From NCBI RefSeq assembly GCF_023035675.1, contig NZ_CP073136.1, positions 558,001 through 622,000 of the forward strand: a stretch of 64,000 nucleotides of DNA, written 5' to 3'. Position 1 is the first letter of the stretch; the number at the start of each line of letters is the position of its first letter. The notes below the pieces were generated by a model, which saw only the letters and a program-made list of their open reading frames with translations, made no database searches and was not told the origin of the DNA. This document shows positions 33,647 through 43,134 of this stretch, piece by piece. Source of the DNA: Borrelia hermsii DAH (GTDB lineage Bacteria > Spirochaetota > Spirochaetia > Borreliales > Borreliaceae). The translations under genes and the position numbers were made by a program.

Positions 33647-35418
33647 TGGAAAATGATGATAAGTTTTTGGATATTGATCCGCATATTAATAAAATATTTG
33701 CTGAACTTGAGGCTTTTGATAGCCGTTCAAGACAAGTTTATGCCAGTTTAAGTAAATCAATTCCTAAATTAATAGAGAAACTTTCCAAAGATATTAAAGA
33801 TTTATCTTTTAATATTGGATTTATTTCTAATCTTGATATTGATAATGATTATTCTTTAAATATTTTTATCTCTAAAGTAATAAGGGTATTGAATGATTTT
33901 GTCTCCTATTTTAATTCGTCAACTGAATTGCTTGAATCTCAGTTTGGTGTAATAAGGGATAAGGTCAAGGATATAGAGATTCTTGAAGATGTAATTGAAA
34001 AGATGAAAAAAAGTTCTATTGATATGGAGATAATGTCGATTAATACATTGACTGTTGCCATGAGGGTTGGTAGAGCAGGAGGTGCTTTTTCTTATATTAC
34101 AAATGAGATTAAGACTTTGACTCAATCTATGATTAAGCAAGCAGATCAGCTTACTAGTAGGGGTAGAGATATTAAAGTTGGACTTGATCGTGCTAAAGAT
34201 CAGGTACTTGAAAATAATACGGCTGAGAATAAAATTCTTGAAGAATTTAAAGACCATTTGATGAAAAATATAGATGAATTTTCAGGAGGCATTGGAGAAG
34301 TTATTGCCTTTTATGATAACATCTTAGGTATACTTAATGAGTTTAAATTTAAGTTTGTAAATGCTGTGTCTTATCTACAGTTTCAAGATAGACTTACTCA
34401 GTCTTTGTATCATTTAAATATTATGTATTCAAGTATTGATGTTTTTAAGTTTAGGGATACGAGTGAACTTCAAAAGTTAAAAGTTTTGTCTGTTTTTACA
34501 GATTCATCTAAAATGATAGTTAAGGATGTTATTGCTAAATTGGATGAAAATTTGATGGCTTTTGAAGGATTTATTGATACATCTATTTCTTCTATTCAGG
34601 TCATTAATGATTTAAAATCGGATAATTCTTTGTATATTGATATTTCAAGAGCAGTGGAATCTTTTTCTGTTATTTTATCGAATTTACTTAAAAGGATTGA
34701 TGATGTTGAAAAAAATAATTCTAACTTTTTAAATCTTTATTATGAACAGATTAAGCTTGTTAAATCTTTAGAATTAATGTTTTCAAATATTTCAGCTATT
34801 TCTTCTAGGTTTCAGAATATTAATATAGCTTCCAAAATAGAGGTTGTCAAGAGAGTTGAACTTGAGGATATGGAAGGTAATATTTCTGAGATGTCAAAAA
34901 TTATTAGTAATATTGAGTCAAATATTACTAAAGGACGAGAGTTTTTATCTCAAATAATATTTTTCTTTGAAAAAGTTGTAAAAGATTGTGATAATAGATT
35001 TTATCTTGAGAGAAATTATTTTAATAAATTTAAGAAACTGTTTATGGAGATAAAGAATAATATTTTTGAGATAAAGAAGATTGCTCTTGATCATGTATTA
35101 TCCTATGAAATATTTCCAGTTGATTTCTTAGAAATATTTGAAGAGATAAAGTTAGATATTCATAATATTAAGAATTTAAGAAAGGATCTTTCAAATCTTG
35201 AAAAGACTTTAATTGAAATGGGCAATGATATTAATATCGCCCTTGAGTCAGAATTATTGAAAAATGGTCTTAAATATGTTGAAATTGAAGATAAGGAATT
35301 TGTTCGCAGAATTGCTAATAGGTTTACTTTGTTTGTTCATAAGAAATATTTATTGTCTCTTATTGAAGATGAAAAAGATGTTCATTCATTTGATGAGGGT
35401 AGTGTAATTTTATTCTAA
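33646..35418 (+). CDS. Soluble coiled-coil protein with degenerate MCP-like signalling tips
   Basis: A 590-residue helical protein without a signal peptide or membrane helix. Residues about 126-165 (SINTLTVAMRVGRAGGAFSY, then ITNEIKTLTQ) mirror the chemoreceptor hairpin tip (NA.IEAARAGE.G.GFavVA.EI..LA) with altered contact residues. A second stretch near 385-425 (NINIASKIEVVKR...EMSKIISNI) looks like another worn tip. It sits between cheB and cheY in the operon, overlapping the cheB stop by 1 bp with AAGGAG upstream. An inferred role is a cytoplasmic scaffold or signal input for this CheA. No enzymatic motif is seen. Confidence 0.75.
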   Translation: MENDDKFLDIDPHINKIFAELEAFDSRSRQVYASLSKSIPKLIEKLSKDIKDLSFNIGFISNLDIDNDYSLNIFISKVIRVLNDFVSYFNSSTELLESQFGVIRDKVKDIEILEDVIEKMKKSSIDMEIMSINTLTVAMRVGRAGGAFSYITNEIKTLTQSMIKQADQLTSRGRDIKVGLDRAKDQVLENNTAENKILEEFKDHLMKNIDEFSGGIGEVIAFYDNILGILNEFKFKFVNAVSYLQFQDRLTQSLYHLNIMYSSIDVFKFRDTSELQKLKVLSVFTDSSKMIVKDVIAKLDENLMAFEGFIDTSISSIQVINDLKSDNSLYIDISRAVESFSVILSNLLKRIDDVEKNNSNFLNLYYEQIKLVKSLELMFSNISAISSRFQNINIASKIEVVKRVELEDMEGNISEMSKIISNIESNITKGREFLSQIIFFFEKVVKDCDNRFYLERNYFNKFKKLFMEIKNNIFEIKKIALDHVLSYEIFPVDFLEIFEEIKLDIHNIKNLRKDLSNLEKTLIEMGNDINIALESELLKNGLKYVEIEDKEFVRRIANRFTLFVHKKYLLSLIEDEKDVHSFDEGSVILF

Positions 35419-35455
35419 CTTTTATATACTTTTTATATGGGTTTAGGAGTGCTAC

Positions 35456-35830
35456 ATGCAAAAAAGGATTTTGGTTATAGATGATAATAGAGCTATTAGG
35501 CAGAGCGTTGCTTACATTTTAGAGCAAAATGGTTTTGGGGTTTCTGAGGCTCAAGATGGACTTGAGGGTGTATCTAAGTTTAAAGAAGCTGTTGGACAGA
35601 GTGATAAAGATTTTGATTTGATTATTACAGATATCAATATGCCTAATCTGGATGGAATAGGGGTGATTAAAGAGATAAGAGAGTTTGGAAGTTTTATACC
35701 AATACTTGTTTTAACCACTGAATCTGAGCAGTCAAAAGTTGATGAGGGGCGTAAAGCTGGTGCTACCGGTTGGCTTGTTAAACCTTTTAATCCTGATACT
35801 CTTATGCAAACAATATCAAAGATATTTTAG
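35456..35830 (+). CDS. cheY2: CheY-type response regulator (second in window)
   Basis: A 124-residue receiver with all active-site residues: VIDDN acidic pair, acceptor Asp in IITDINMPNLDG, Thr in VLTTES, and Lys in LVKPFNP. It closes the cheW-STAS-cheA-cheB-MCP-like operon, so its cognate kinase is probably the CheA at 30289. It differs from the CheY at 12432 by an extended loop (VGQSDKDFD). In B. burgdorferi the corresponding cheY-2 is reported to be dispensable for laboratory chemotaxis but important for infection; I carry that over only as background. Confidence 0.93.
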   Translation: MQKRILVIDDNRAIRQSVAYILEQNGFGVSEAQDGLEGVSKFKEAVGQSDKDFDLIITDINMPNLDGIGVIKEIREFGSFIPILVLTTESEQSKVDEGRKAGATGWLVKPFNPDTLMQTISKIF

Positions 35831-35875
35831 TCTTTATTTTTAATTATATTAAGGTTGTACTTAAGGTTTAGTCTT

Positions 35876-37219
35876 ATGGGTTTTAAGTTAAAAGAACAAT
35901 TTTATTTCCATTTAGGAGAATTGATAAAATTTAATAGTGTTAATGCCTCTGCTTTAAAAGGCAAGCCTTTTGGAGAACAAATTGATTTGTGTTTAGATAA
36001 AGTTTTGGAAATAGCTAAGGATATTGGTTTTAAAGTTTATAAGGATCGGGATGGATATTATGGTTTTGCTGATATAGGGCAGGGCGATGAACTTATAGGT
36101 ATTTTGGCTCATATTGATATTGTTGATGCTGGTAATGTGTCTAATTGGCATTCAAATCCTTTTAAGCTTGAGTTTAGAGATGGAAAAGTATATGCTAGGG
36201 GCGTTCTAGATGATAAGGGACCTTTGATGGCTGTTCTTTATGCTTTTAAGTTATTAGCTTTAGAGGGAATTTTTTTTAAGAAAAGATTTAGGGTGATTTT
36301 TGGGACAGATGAAGAGACAGCATGGCGTTGTATTGAGAAATATAAGATTAGGGAAGAGATTCCTGATTTTTCTTTTACACCTGATGGTGATTTTCCTGTT
36401 GTTAATGCCGAGAAAGGTTTATTACAGTTCGATGTTATTAGTGATGAGAGATTTTGTATGAATTTTGAGCTTGGAACTGGATATAATGTAATTCCTGACG
36501 AGTGTTCTTTTGAGCTTGGCGATTCTAATAAAGATGATTTTAGAATTTTGCTTGACAGTTTTGGCAGTAAGATTAGATATAAATTTTTTGAGAGTAATGT
36601 TTTAATTCACGGAACTTCTGCCCATGCTTCATTACCTGAGCTTGGTGTTAATGTTGCTCCTTATGCGCTAAATATTATTAAGTCTTTAGGTGTAAAAGCT
36701 AATTTTATTAACTTTTTTGAAGATAAAATTGGTTTTACTATTAATGGCGAAAAGTTATTTGGTAGGGCCTTAGAAGATTCGCAATCCGGACAACTTACCC
36801 TTTGCTTAACAAAGGTTAAGTTATCTAAGACATCTAAGCAAATTTTATCTTTTGATATGAGGTATCCTGTAAGTTGCCAACGGGAAGAACTAGTGGCTTT
36901 GATAAAGCAAACTTTAAATTTATATGCTCTAGATTATCATGAAGTTTCTTTTCTTGATCCTCTTTATGTTGATTCTGGTTCAAATTTTATTGAGTCTTTG
37001 ATTGAAGTTTATGAGAATTTTACAGGCGAGAGTGATGTTAGTCCTATTGCTATTGGCGGTGCAACTTATTCAAGGGCTTTCAAAAATTGCGTTGCTTTTG
37101 GCCCATTATTTAAAGACTCAGATAATACAGCTCATAAAACCAATGAATATATTGACGAGAGTGAACTTATGAATCTTATTTCAATTTATAAGAACGCTAT
37201 TAAAAAACTTAATGCTTAA
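35876..37219 (+). CDS. pepV: M20-family dipeptidase (PepV/Sapep-like)
   Basis: A metal-dependent cytoplasmic dipeptidase of 447 residues. Metal-ligand motifs are clear: ILAHIDIVDAG (His/Asp), ARGVLDDKGPLMA (bridging Asp), FGTDEETAW (catalytic Glu and ligand Glu), TPDGDFPV, and a C-terminal His in DNTAHKTNEY. The insert domain with HGTSAHASLPELG is that of the PepV/Sapep branch. Start ATG at 35876 with TTAAGG (35861-35866) is preferred to TTG 35855. It probably feeds amino acids to an organism without synthesis pathways. I do not remember this gene at this place in B. burgdorferi. Confidence 0.88.
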   Translation: MGFKLKEQFYFHLGELIKFNSVNASALKGKPFGEQIDLCLDKVLEIAKDIGFKVYKDRDGYYGFADIGQGDELIGILAHIDIVDAGNVSNWHSNPFKLEFRDGKVYARGVLDDKGPLMAVLYAFKLLALEGIFFKKRFRVIFGTDEETAWRCIEKYKIREEIPDFSFTPDGDFPVVNAEKGLLQFDVISDERFCMNFELGTGYNVIPDECSFELGDSNKDDFRILLDSFGSKIRYKFFESNVLIHGTSAHASLPELGVNVAPYALNIIKSLGVKANFINFFEDKIGFTINGEKLFGRALEDSQSGQLTLCLTKVKLSKTSKQILSFDMRYPVSCQREELVALIKQTLNLYALDYHEVSFLDPLYVDSGSNFIESLIEVYENFTGESDVSPIAIGGATYSRAFKNCVAFGPLFKDSDNTAHKTNEYIDESELMNLISIYKNAIKKLNA

Positions 37220-37354
37220 AAATTTCATCTTTAAAAGATTTAGTATCAATAATGGTGATTCATTCTATCAGATTTATTAATGGTTTTGGTATATCTATTT
37301 GTTTAGATTCTTTTCTTAAGGATAAGTATCATTTCTTATTTAAATAAATGTAAA

Positions 37355-37438
37355 TACCGGTAGTCGGAGTCGAACCGACACAAGGTTGCCCTCATCAGAT
37401 TTTGAGTCTGACGCGTCTACCAATTCCGCCATACCGGC
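37355..37438 (-). tRNA. tRNA-Leu (anticodon CAA)
   Basis: An 84-nt minus-strand cloverleaf: acceptor GCCGGTA with TACCGGT (first pair G-U), D-arm with AATTGGTAGACGC, anticodon stem TCAGA/TCTGA around loop CTCAAAA (anticodon CAA, reads UUG), a long variable arm (TGAGGGCAACCTTGT) as expected for class II leucine tRNA, and T-arm GTCGG-TTCGACT-CCGAC. Discriminator A; CCA is not encoded. It starts 8 bp downstream of the pyrH stop on the same strand. Confidence 0.95.
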
Positions 37439-37446
37439 AATAAATT

Positions 37447-38136
37447 TTATTTTACTACAATAGTTCCTAAAAAATCATCATTTTTATCAAAAACTTTCTT
37501 TAAGTTTTGAAGGTCAGTTCCATTAAGTACATAAGCCTTAAGATTAAGCTTTAGTGCTAATTTGGTTGCTATTGGGTCGAACGGTAGATTTGAACCAGGC
37601 TCCCAGTTTTTTCCAACAATATCTTGTAATTCGTTCCAAGTAATATTTTTTAATCCTTTTGCATCATCAAATTTTTTTGGATCTTTGTCATAAATTTGAT
37701 CTACATTGGTTAAGTTAATTATTTCATCTGATTTAAACTTTTCGGCAAATTTTACAGTGATGTAATCTGTTGAAAAGCCTGCTTTCCATCCTGATGCAAT
37801 TAATATTTGTCCTTTAAAATGAAAATCTTGAGTTGGATCGCTTACAATATTGTCAATGCAGAGTGGTTGCATTACTTTACTTATAAGTTTGGCATTTAAT
37901 TTGGTTGCCATTATTCCAATCTCATCAAGTTCATGATTTTTAAAATTAGGATTGATTTGTTTATAAGCATCTTGATATTCTCTTGCAGTTTTGCCTCCCC
38001 CTGTAATTAAGATAATTTTTCTTTTATCATTTCCTTGTACCCATTTAAAAATAAAACTTCTAAGATTTTTAATGTATTCTATGTTGATTTTGTCAGGATT
38101 GATTATTCCCCCTCCAAGGCTAATTATTTTTATCAT
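37447..38136 (-). CDS. pyrH: UMP kinase, archaeal-type sequence
   Basis: Phosphorylates UMP to UDP in pyrimidine nucleotide synthesis. The 229-residue amino-acid-kinase fold has IISLGGGIINPDK at the start, LITGGGKTAREYQDAY, the segment LDEIGIMATKLNAKLI and NLTNVDQIYDKDPKKF. The G-GKTARxY and D-E-I-G-I-x-A-T-x-L-N-A strings are those of archaeal UMP kinases; the usual bacterial PyrH starts with KLSGE and has 235-240 residues. ATG start with AAGGGG upstream. Likely cotranscribed with the downstream tRNA-Leu. Confidence 0.9.
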   Translation of the reverse strand: MIKIISLGGGIINPDKINIEYIKNLRSFIFKWVQGNDKRKIILITGGGKTAREYQDAYKQINPNFKNHELDEIGIMATKLNAKLISKVMQPLCIDNIVSDPTQDFHFKGQILIASGWKAGFSTDYITVKFAEKFKSDEIINLTNVDQIYDKDPKKFDDAKGLKNITWNELQDIVGKNWEPGSNLPFDPIATKLALKLNLKAYVLNGTDLQNLKKVFDKNDDFLGTIVVK

Positions 38137-38357
38137 TTAAACCCCTTATGCTTCAAGTTGCTTATTTGTTTCTTTAATTTGTATTATAGTATATTTCTAT
38201 TTAGTTTGTTGGAAAATATATTTAAAATCATGTAAGCTTATTAACTATATATACAATGTTTCCTTATATCTTATAATTAATATAATTAAGAATATTTAGT
38301 ATATTCAGTTATTAATACAGGCTTTTTGTTGGGTTGGTATTTATTTAGGAGGATTTT

Positions 38358-39422
38358 ATGTATAAGTACAAGGTCTCTGTGATTATTTGTTTTTTTAATT
38401 CTGATAGTACCCTTGAAGTGATTATAAAAAATGCTGTTAATCAAACATTAAGAGATAAAGAAATTATATTGGTGAATGATGGTTCTTATGATAATAGCTT
38501 GAAGATAGCTCAGAAATATGCTGATAAGTATGATTTTGTTAAAATTATTAATCAGAAAAATATGGGAATAGCTGCCTCTAGGAATAATGGACTTGAAAAG
38601 TCTGAAGGAGAATATATAGTTTATTGGGATAGTGATGATTCTGTTGAGAATACTATGCTTGAGGTATTATATAATAGGGCAAAGGCCGATAATTCAGATA
38701 TTGTTTGTTCTCAGTTTTATATTTACTTTCTTGCAAAAAATATTAAAAGGAGATCTGCGCTTCCTTTTCCAAATTATCCAATAACTGGAGAAGAAGCTTT
38801 TAGGAATTTATTATTAACTGTTTTTGCTAGCTTTTGTAAGAGAAATTTTGTTGTGGGTACATTGTGGGATAAAATGATTAGAAGAGATTTAATTATAAAG
38901 AATAATATTAGAGTAAATGATGTAATATTAGAAGACATAGTTTTCATGATTCATGCTTTTTTGAAGGCAGATAAGGTTTCTTTTGTAAATAATTATTTTT
39001 ACACTAACTTCCAGCGGATGGGGAGGGCCAGTTCATCAATTAGCGTAATAAGTAAGATTAATTCATCCCTTAAGGTTGTAGAAAATTTTCTAAAGGAAGA
39101 AGGACTTTTTGAGAAATATTTTGAATATTATAAGAAGTTTTATTTGCAGCTTTATTATTATATTTCTTTTAAGCAGATTTATATTATAAATTGGCACATT
39201 AAGGATCGACTTATTTATAAGGCACATAAAGAAAAACTTATTTCTGTTCTTAATGAAGTTCAAAATTCTAAGGAGTTCCAAAGTTATTATGCAAGTCTTA
39301 AGGGTTCCAGGTTTAGTGAGCTTCAAATTTTGCCAAAAATTATGTTGAAAATTTGGAATTTTAGTTCGGGACTTTATGTTAATTTTTCTATATTTATTTA
39401 TAGATCTTTTTTAAAAAATTAG
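38358..39422 (+). CDS. Family 2 glycosyltransferase
   Basis: A 354-residue GT-A enzyme that would transfer a sugar from a nucleotide-sugar donor. The N-terminal 110 residues are typical: VSVIICFFNSDSTLEVIIKN, EIILVNDGSYDNS, NMGIAASRNNGLEKSEGEYI, and the metal-binding YWDSDDS. The C-terminal half is Lys/Tyr-rich and helical, possibly membrane-associated. AGGAGG ribosome site. The acceptor is unknown; Borrelia galactolipid or glycoprotein synthesis is a guess. Upstream it is divergent from pyrH. Confidence 0.88.
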   Translation: MYKYKVSVIICFFNSDSTLEVIIKNAVNQTLRDKEIILVNDGSYDNSLKIAQKYADKYDFVKIINQKNMGIAASRNNGLEKSEGEYIVYWDSDDSVENTMLEVLYNRAKADNSDIVCSQFYIYFLAKNIKRRSALPFPNYPITGEEAFRNLLLTVFASFCKRNFVVGTLWDKMIRRDLIIKNNIRVNDVILEDIVFMIHAFLKADKVSFVNNYFYTNFQRMGRASSSISVISKINSSLKVVENFLKEEGLFEKYFEYYKKFYLQLYYYISFKQIYIINWHIKDRLIYKAHKEKLISVLNEVQNSKEFQSYYASLKGSRFSELQILPKIMLKIWNFSSGLYVNFSIFIYRSFLKN

Positions 39423-39482
39423 TGTTTTATTCTTGTATTTATCATAGACTCTTTTTACAATTAACATAAAGGAGAATTTTGA

Positions 39483-40301
39483 TTGAAAATAGAATTTAGA
39501 GATGTTTCGTTTTCTTATCGTAAGACTAAAGTTTATTTAGACTTGCATTTAAATTTCTCAAAGCCACAAACTTATTTGATTCTTGGCAAGAACGGAATAG
39601 GAAAAACTACTCTACTTAAGCTTATTAGTGGGCTTTTAAATCCATTAAAAGGGGAAGTTTTATTTAATTCTTTGAAAGTTTTTCCAAGAGATCCTCTAAA
39701 TTTAGTGAATTTGTTTTTTGTGCCTGAAGAATTTGACTTACCTAATGTTTCTTTAAATGATTATTATAGGTCTTTGTGTAGATTTTATCCAAATTTTAGG
39801 GAAAAGGATTTTAAAGAGTACTTATTGAAATTTGAGATAGATATTGATCTAAAGTTTGCGTCTTCTTCATACGGCCAGAAAAAAAAGAGTATTATTGCCT
39901 TTTCTATTGCTACAGATGTTCCTATTTTGATCTTTGATGAACCAACGAATGGTCTTGATATTGCTTCAAAGAATGTTTTTAGAGATATTATAAGTGGATT
40001 GGAAAATAAAATAGTTTTTGTTACAGGGCATAATGTTAGAGATTTAGTAGACATTGTAGAGCATCTGACCATTATTGGTAATAATAATATTCTTTTTTCA
40101 AATTCAATTTCTTATATTAATAATAATTATAAAGTTAAGATTGTAGATAAATTACGCGGGGAAGAGCTTTATTATGAAAAGATAAAAGATGGATTCAAGG
40201 CAATTTACTTGGAGAGTGGGTCTTGCGATAATGATGTTGATCTTGAGTTTTTCTTTTTGTATATCACTAACAATAAATTAAAGGATTTGGTTGATGTTTA
40301 G
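39483..40301 (+). CDS. ABC transporter ATP-binding protein
   Basis: A 272-residue nucleotide-binding subunit. Walker A is LILGKNGIGKTTLL, the signature motif is SSYGQKKK (weak version of LSGGQ), Walker B is ILIFDEPTNGLD, and the switch His is in VTGHN. The C-terminal 60 residues are an unassigned extension. TTG start at 39483 with AAGGAG at 39469-39474. It overlaps the following membrane gene by 8 bp, so the two make one transporter of the ABC-2 export type. The substrate is unknown. Confidence 0.9.
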   Translation: MKIEFRDVSFSYRKTKVYLDLHLNFSKPQTYLILGKNGIGKTTLLKLISGLLNPLKGEVLFNSLKVFPRDPLNLVNLFFVPEEFDLPNVSLNDYYRSLCRFYPNFREKDFKEYLLKFEIDIDLKFASSSYGQKKKSIIAFSIATDVPILIFDEPTNGLDIASKNVFRDIISGLENKIVFVTGHNVRDLVDIVEHLTIIGNNNILFSNSISYINNNYKVKIVDKLRGEELYYEKIKDGFKAIYLESGSCDNDVDLEFFFLYITNNKLKDLVDV

Positions 40302-41154
40302 TTTAAAAAGATTTTTTGGGCTATTTAATGTTGATTTTGCCTATAATAGAAAATTATATTTGTATTTTATTATTTCAATCTTTTTAGTTTTTCCTTTAGT
40401 CCATATTTTTTTTAAAATTTATGGGTTTGTTAATTTAATTGACCTTCTCTTGATTGATAACAATAGATTATTTTTTTTCGTTTTATTTTGTGTTGTGTAT
40501 ATTGTGTCAATATACAATATGTTTGATCATTATAAGCCGATTCATGATTCGCTTAGAAATGTGTTTTATTTATCTCTGCCTGTTTCTACTATAGATAGGT
40601 ATTTATTTGTTTTAGTTAAATTTTTATTTATTTTGCCTTTATTTTTGGGTGTTTGTTGTTATATAGGTTTGAATTTAACTGTGTTATTAGATAAAAATTT
40701 TTTTATTGGAAGCAAAATAGGGTATCCTTCTTTATATCTTCTTTTTCTATTTTTTAAAGAGACTTATGTTATCTATTTAATCGGATTTCCTATATTTTTG
40801 TTATCTAGGATAATATTTAAAAATTATCCTTTTTTTAAAGCTATTGTCATTGGGAGCTTATCTTTCACATTATTGGTTGTCTTTTTTTATTTTGTTATCT
40901 TTTTTGTTAATAGCTACTTATTTAAAGTTGTTTACGATTTTGGTATTTGGGGGGAGTATTATTTCATTAAGTCTATTTGTATATTGTTTGCAGGATTTAT
41001 TTATTTTTGCGCATATTTCATTCTTAAAAATTTAGGAAACGTAAATACTAAAATTAATTTTAGTATTTACGTGGGAATAATATCCTTTTTTGCGGCATTG
41101 TTCTTTTTATTGTTAGCATTTTTAGCTATTTTTGTGTATGTGTTTAATTCTTAA
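40294..41154 (+). CDS. ABC transporter membrane subunit
   Basis: A 286-residue integral membrane protein with about six hydrophobic helices (for example LYFYFIISIFLVFPLVHIFF, FVLVKFLFILPLFLGVC, GSLSFTLLVVFFYFVIFFV, GIISFFAALFFLLLAFLAIF), consistent with an ABC-2 type permease. ATG at 40294 is preferred to TTG 40291 because AAGGA lies at 40281-40285. It is the partner of the ATP-binding gene it overlaps. A perfect 34-bp palindrome lies inside its 3' part at 41039-41072. Confidence 0.85.
   Translation: MFSLKRFFGLFNVDFAYNRKLYLYFIISIFLVFPLVHIFFKIYGFVNLIDLLLIDNNRLFFFVLFCVVYIVSIYNMFDHYKPIHDSLRNVFYLSLPVSTIDRYLFVLVKFLFILPLFLGVCCYIGLNLTVLLDKNFFIGSKIGYPSLYLLFLFFKETYVIYLIGFPIFLLSRIIFKNYPFFKAIVIGSLSFTLLVVFFYFVIFFVNSYLFKVVYDFGIWGEYYFIKSICILFAGFIYFCAYFILKNLGNVNTKINFSIYVGIISFFAALFFLLLAFLAIFVYVFNS
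41039..41072. repeat. Perfect 34-bp palindrome inside the permease gene
   Basis: The half-site ACGTAAATACTAAAATT is followed with no spacer by its exact reverse complement. It encodes residues around N-V-N-T-K-I-N-F-S-I-Y-V in frame. See the separate finding. Confidence 0.9.
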
Positions 41155-41431
41155 ATTGAAGTAATTAGTGTTTATTCGAATGAAGTGAGTGTTGACGTTA
41201 TGTCTAGCATTTTTATTAAGATGATATTTTTAAAGGTAGTTTTTGTTTATACATAAATTGTATCATATGGAAAATTTATTTTTAAAGAGAGCAGGAGAAT
41301 ATTATTCTTAAATTTATAAATCTTTTTGTAATTATATGTTACCTCAAACAATTATGGTGTTAAAGATTTTGATTTAAGTGTTTTTAAGCATTGATATTGG
41401 TTGTTTGAACTTATTTTTTTGGAGGGTATTA

Positions 41432-43042
41432 ATGATAGATAATCTAAAAATTTTGGTAGTAACAGGTGGTGTAATTTCTGGGATAGGTAAAGGAGTTACA
41501 TCAGCAAGTATAGCACGGTTATTCAAGGATAATTTGAGGATAACACCAATTAAATGTGATGGTTATTTAAATACTGACCCTGGAACTATTAATCCTGTTG
41601 AGCATGGAGAGGTTTTTGTTCTTGATGATGGCGGAGAAGTTGATATGGATTTTGGTCATTATGAGAGATTTTTAAATCTAAATTCTAAGTCTAATTGGAA
41701 CATTACGATGGGTAAAATATATAAAAATATTCTTGAAAATGAGAGACATGGAAAATATTTAGGTAGAACTGTACAGCTTATTCCCCATGTTACTGATGAG
41801 ATTAGGGATACAATTTTTAAGATTGCCAAAGAGGAGTGCAGTGAACTTTTAGTAATTGAGATTGGTGGTACTGTAGGGGATATGGAAAATATTTTGTTTA
41901 TTGAAACAATGAGACAGATAAGATATGAGATTGGGAGTGATAATATTGCTTTTGTGCACTTAACTTATATCCCAAATCCTGCTGGGATAAATGAGCAAAA
42001 GTCTAAGCCTACTCAGCAGAGTGTCAAGACTTTAAATAAAGCTGGCATTTTTCCAGATTTAATTATTGCAAGAAGTTCTCAACTTTTGACAAAGCAGATA
42101 AGACAAAAAATAGCAATGTTTTGTAATGTTGATGCTGAGTCCATTGTTGATAATACTGATGTTTCAACTATTTATGAAATACCCATATCTTTTTATAAAC
42201 AGGGATTACACGAAATTTTGGGTTCAAAATTAAAAATAAATGTTAAACCTAAGGTGGATGGGCTTGAGCGATTAGTAGGTATAATAAAGAGAAATTTTGC
42301 CTCTCCTCGTAAAGTTGTCAATATTGCTATTTGTGGTAAATATACTGAGCTTGGTGATTCTTATGCATCAATATTTGAGTCTTTAACCCATGTATCTGCT
42401 AATTTAGATCTTTTAGTTAAGACAATTGTAATTGATAGCACTAATTTTGATGAAGGGATGTTAAAGGGTATAGATGGTATAGTAGTGCCTGGTGGATTTG
42501 GGGGTAGGGGATATGAAGGTAAAATGCGTGCAATTAAATATGCACGGGAGAATAATATTCCTTTTCTTGGCATTTGTCTTGGCATGCAACTTGCAGTAAT
42601 TGAGTTTGCTCGTAATGTTTGTGGAATACTTGATGCTGATACTGAGGAGACTTTATTTGAAGGTAATTCTGCATTCAGTTCTATTAGTCCTGTTATTCAC
42701 TTATTGCCTGAGCAAAAGGAACTGAAAGATAAGGGTGCAACAATGCGACTTGGAGGCTATCCTGTTTTGTTAAAGAAGGATACGCTTGCTTTTAAACTTT
42801 ATGGAAGTGAGATGATCGTTGAGAGATTTAGGCATAGGTATGAAGTTAATAATGATTATCTCGATTTGTTTAATAAGCATGGATTTGTTGTGTCTGGATT
42901 TTCTGAAGATTCCCGAATAGTAAAAATAATGGAAATTCCAAAAAATAAGTTTTTTGTGGCTTGTCAATTTCATCCTGAGCTTATTACAAGACTTGAAAGC
43001 CCGTCTAAACTTTTTGTAGGCTTAGTAAAAGCATGTCTTTGA
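41432..43042 (+). CDS. pyrG: CTP synthase
   Basis: Converts UTP to CTP using glutamine. The 536 residues hold the synthetase domain ([44 protein letters not shown]) and the class I glutaminase with the nucleophile Cys in [16 protein letters not shown] and His/Glu in [11 protein letters not shown] chose ATG at 41432 because GGAGGG lies about 10 nt before it; an in-frame TTG at 41378 adds 18 residues the family lacks. It works in the same pathway as pyrH upstream. Confidence 0.97.
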   Translation: MIDNLKILVVTGGVISGIGKGVTSASIARLFKDNLRITPIKCDGYLNTDPGTINPVEHGEVFVLDDGGEVDMDFGHYERFLNLNSKSNWNITMGKIYKNILENERHGKYLGRTVQLIPHVTDEIRDTIFKIAKEECSELLVIEIGGTVGDMENILFIETMRQIRYEIGSDNIAFVHLTYIPNPAGINEQKSKPTQQSVKTLNKAGIFPDLIIARSSQLLTKQIRQKIAMFCNVDAESIVDNTDVSTIYEIPISFYKQGLHEILGSKLKINVKPKVDGLERLVGIIKRNFASPRKVVNIAICGKYTELGDSYASIFESLTHVSANLDLLVKTIVIDSTNFDEGMLKGIDGIVVPGGFGGRGYEGKMRAIKYARENNIPFLGICLGMQLAVIEFARNVCGILDADTEETLFEGNSAFSSISPVIHLLPEQKELKDKGATMRLGGYPVLLKKDTLAFKLYGSEMIVERFRHRYEVNNDYLDLFNKHGFVVSGFSEDSRIVKIMEIPKNKFFVACQFHPELITRLESPSKLFVGLVKACL

Positions 43043-43134
43043 TTTTACTAAGTCATTTATTGATTGGTTTATTTAATGTATTTCATAGATTTAAGAGTAG
43101 GTATATTCTTTTTGGATTTATTAAGGGGGATAAG

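Noticed and set aside
43033..43134. Longer N-terminus for the hypothetical protein after pyrG
   Set aside because: The ATG at 43135 has AAGGGGGA at ideal spacing; the extra 34 residues overlap pyrG and have no ribosome site.
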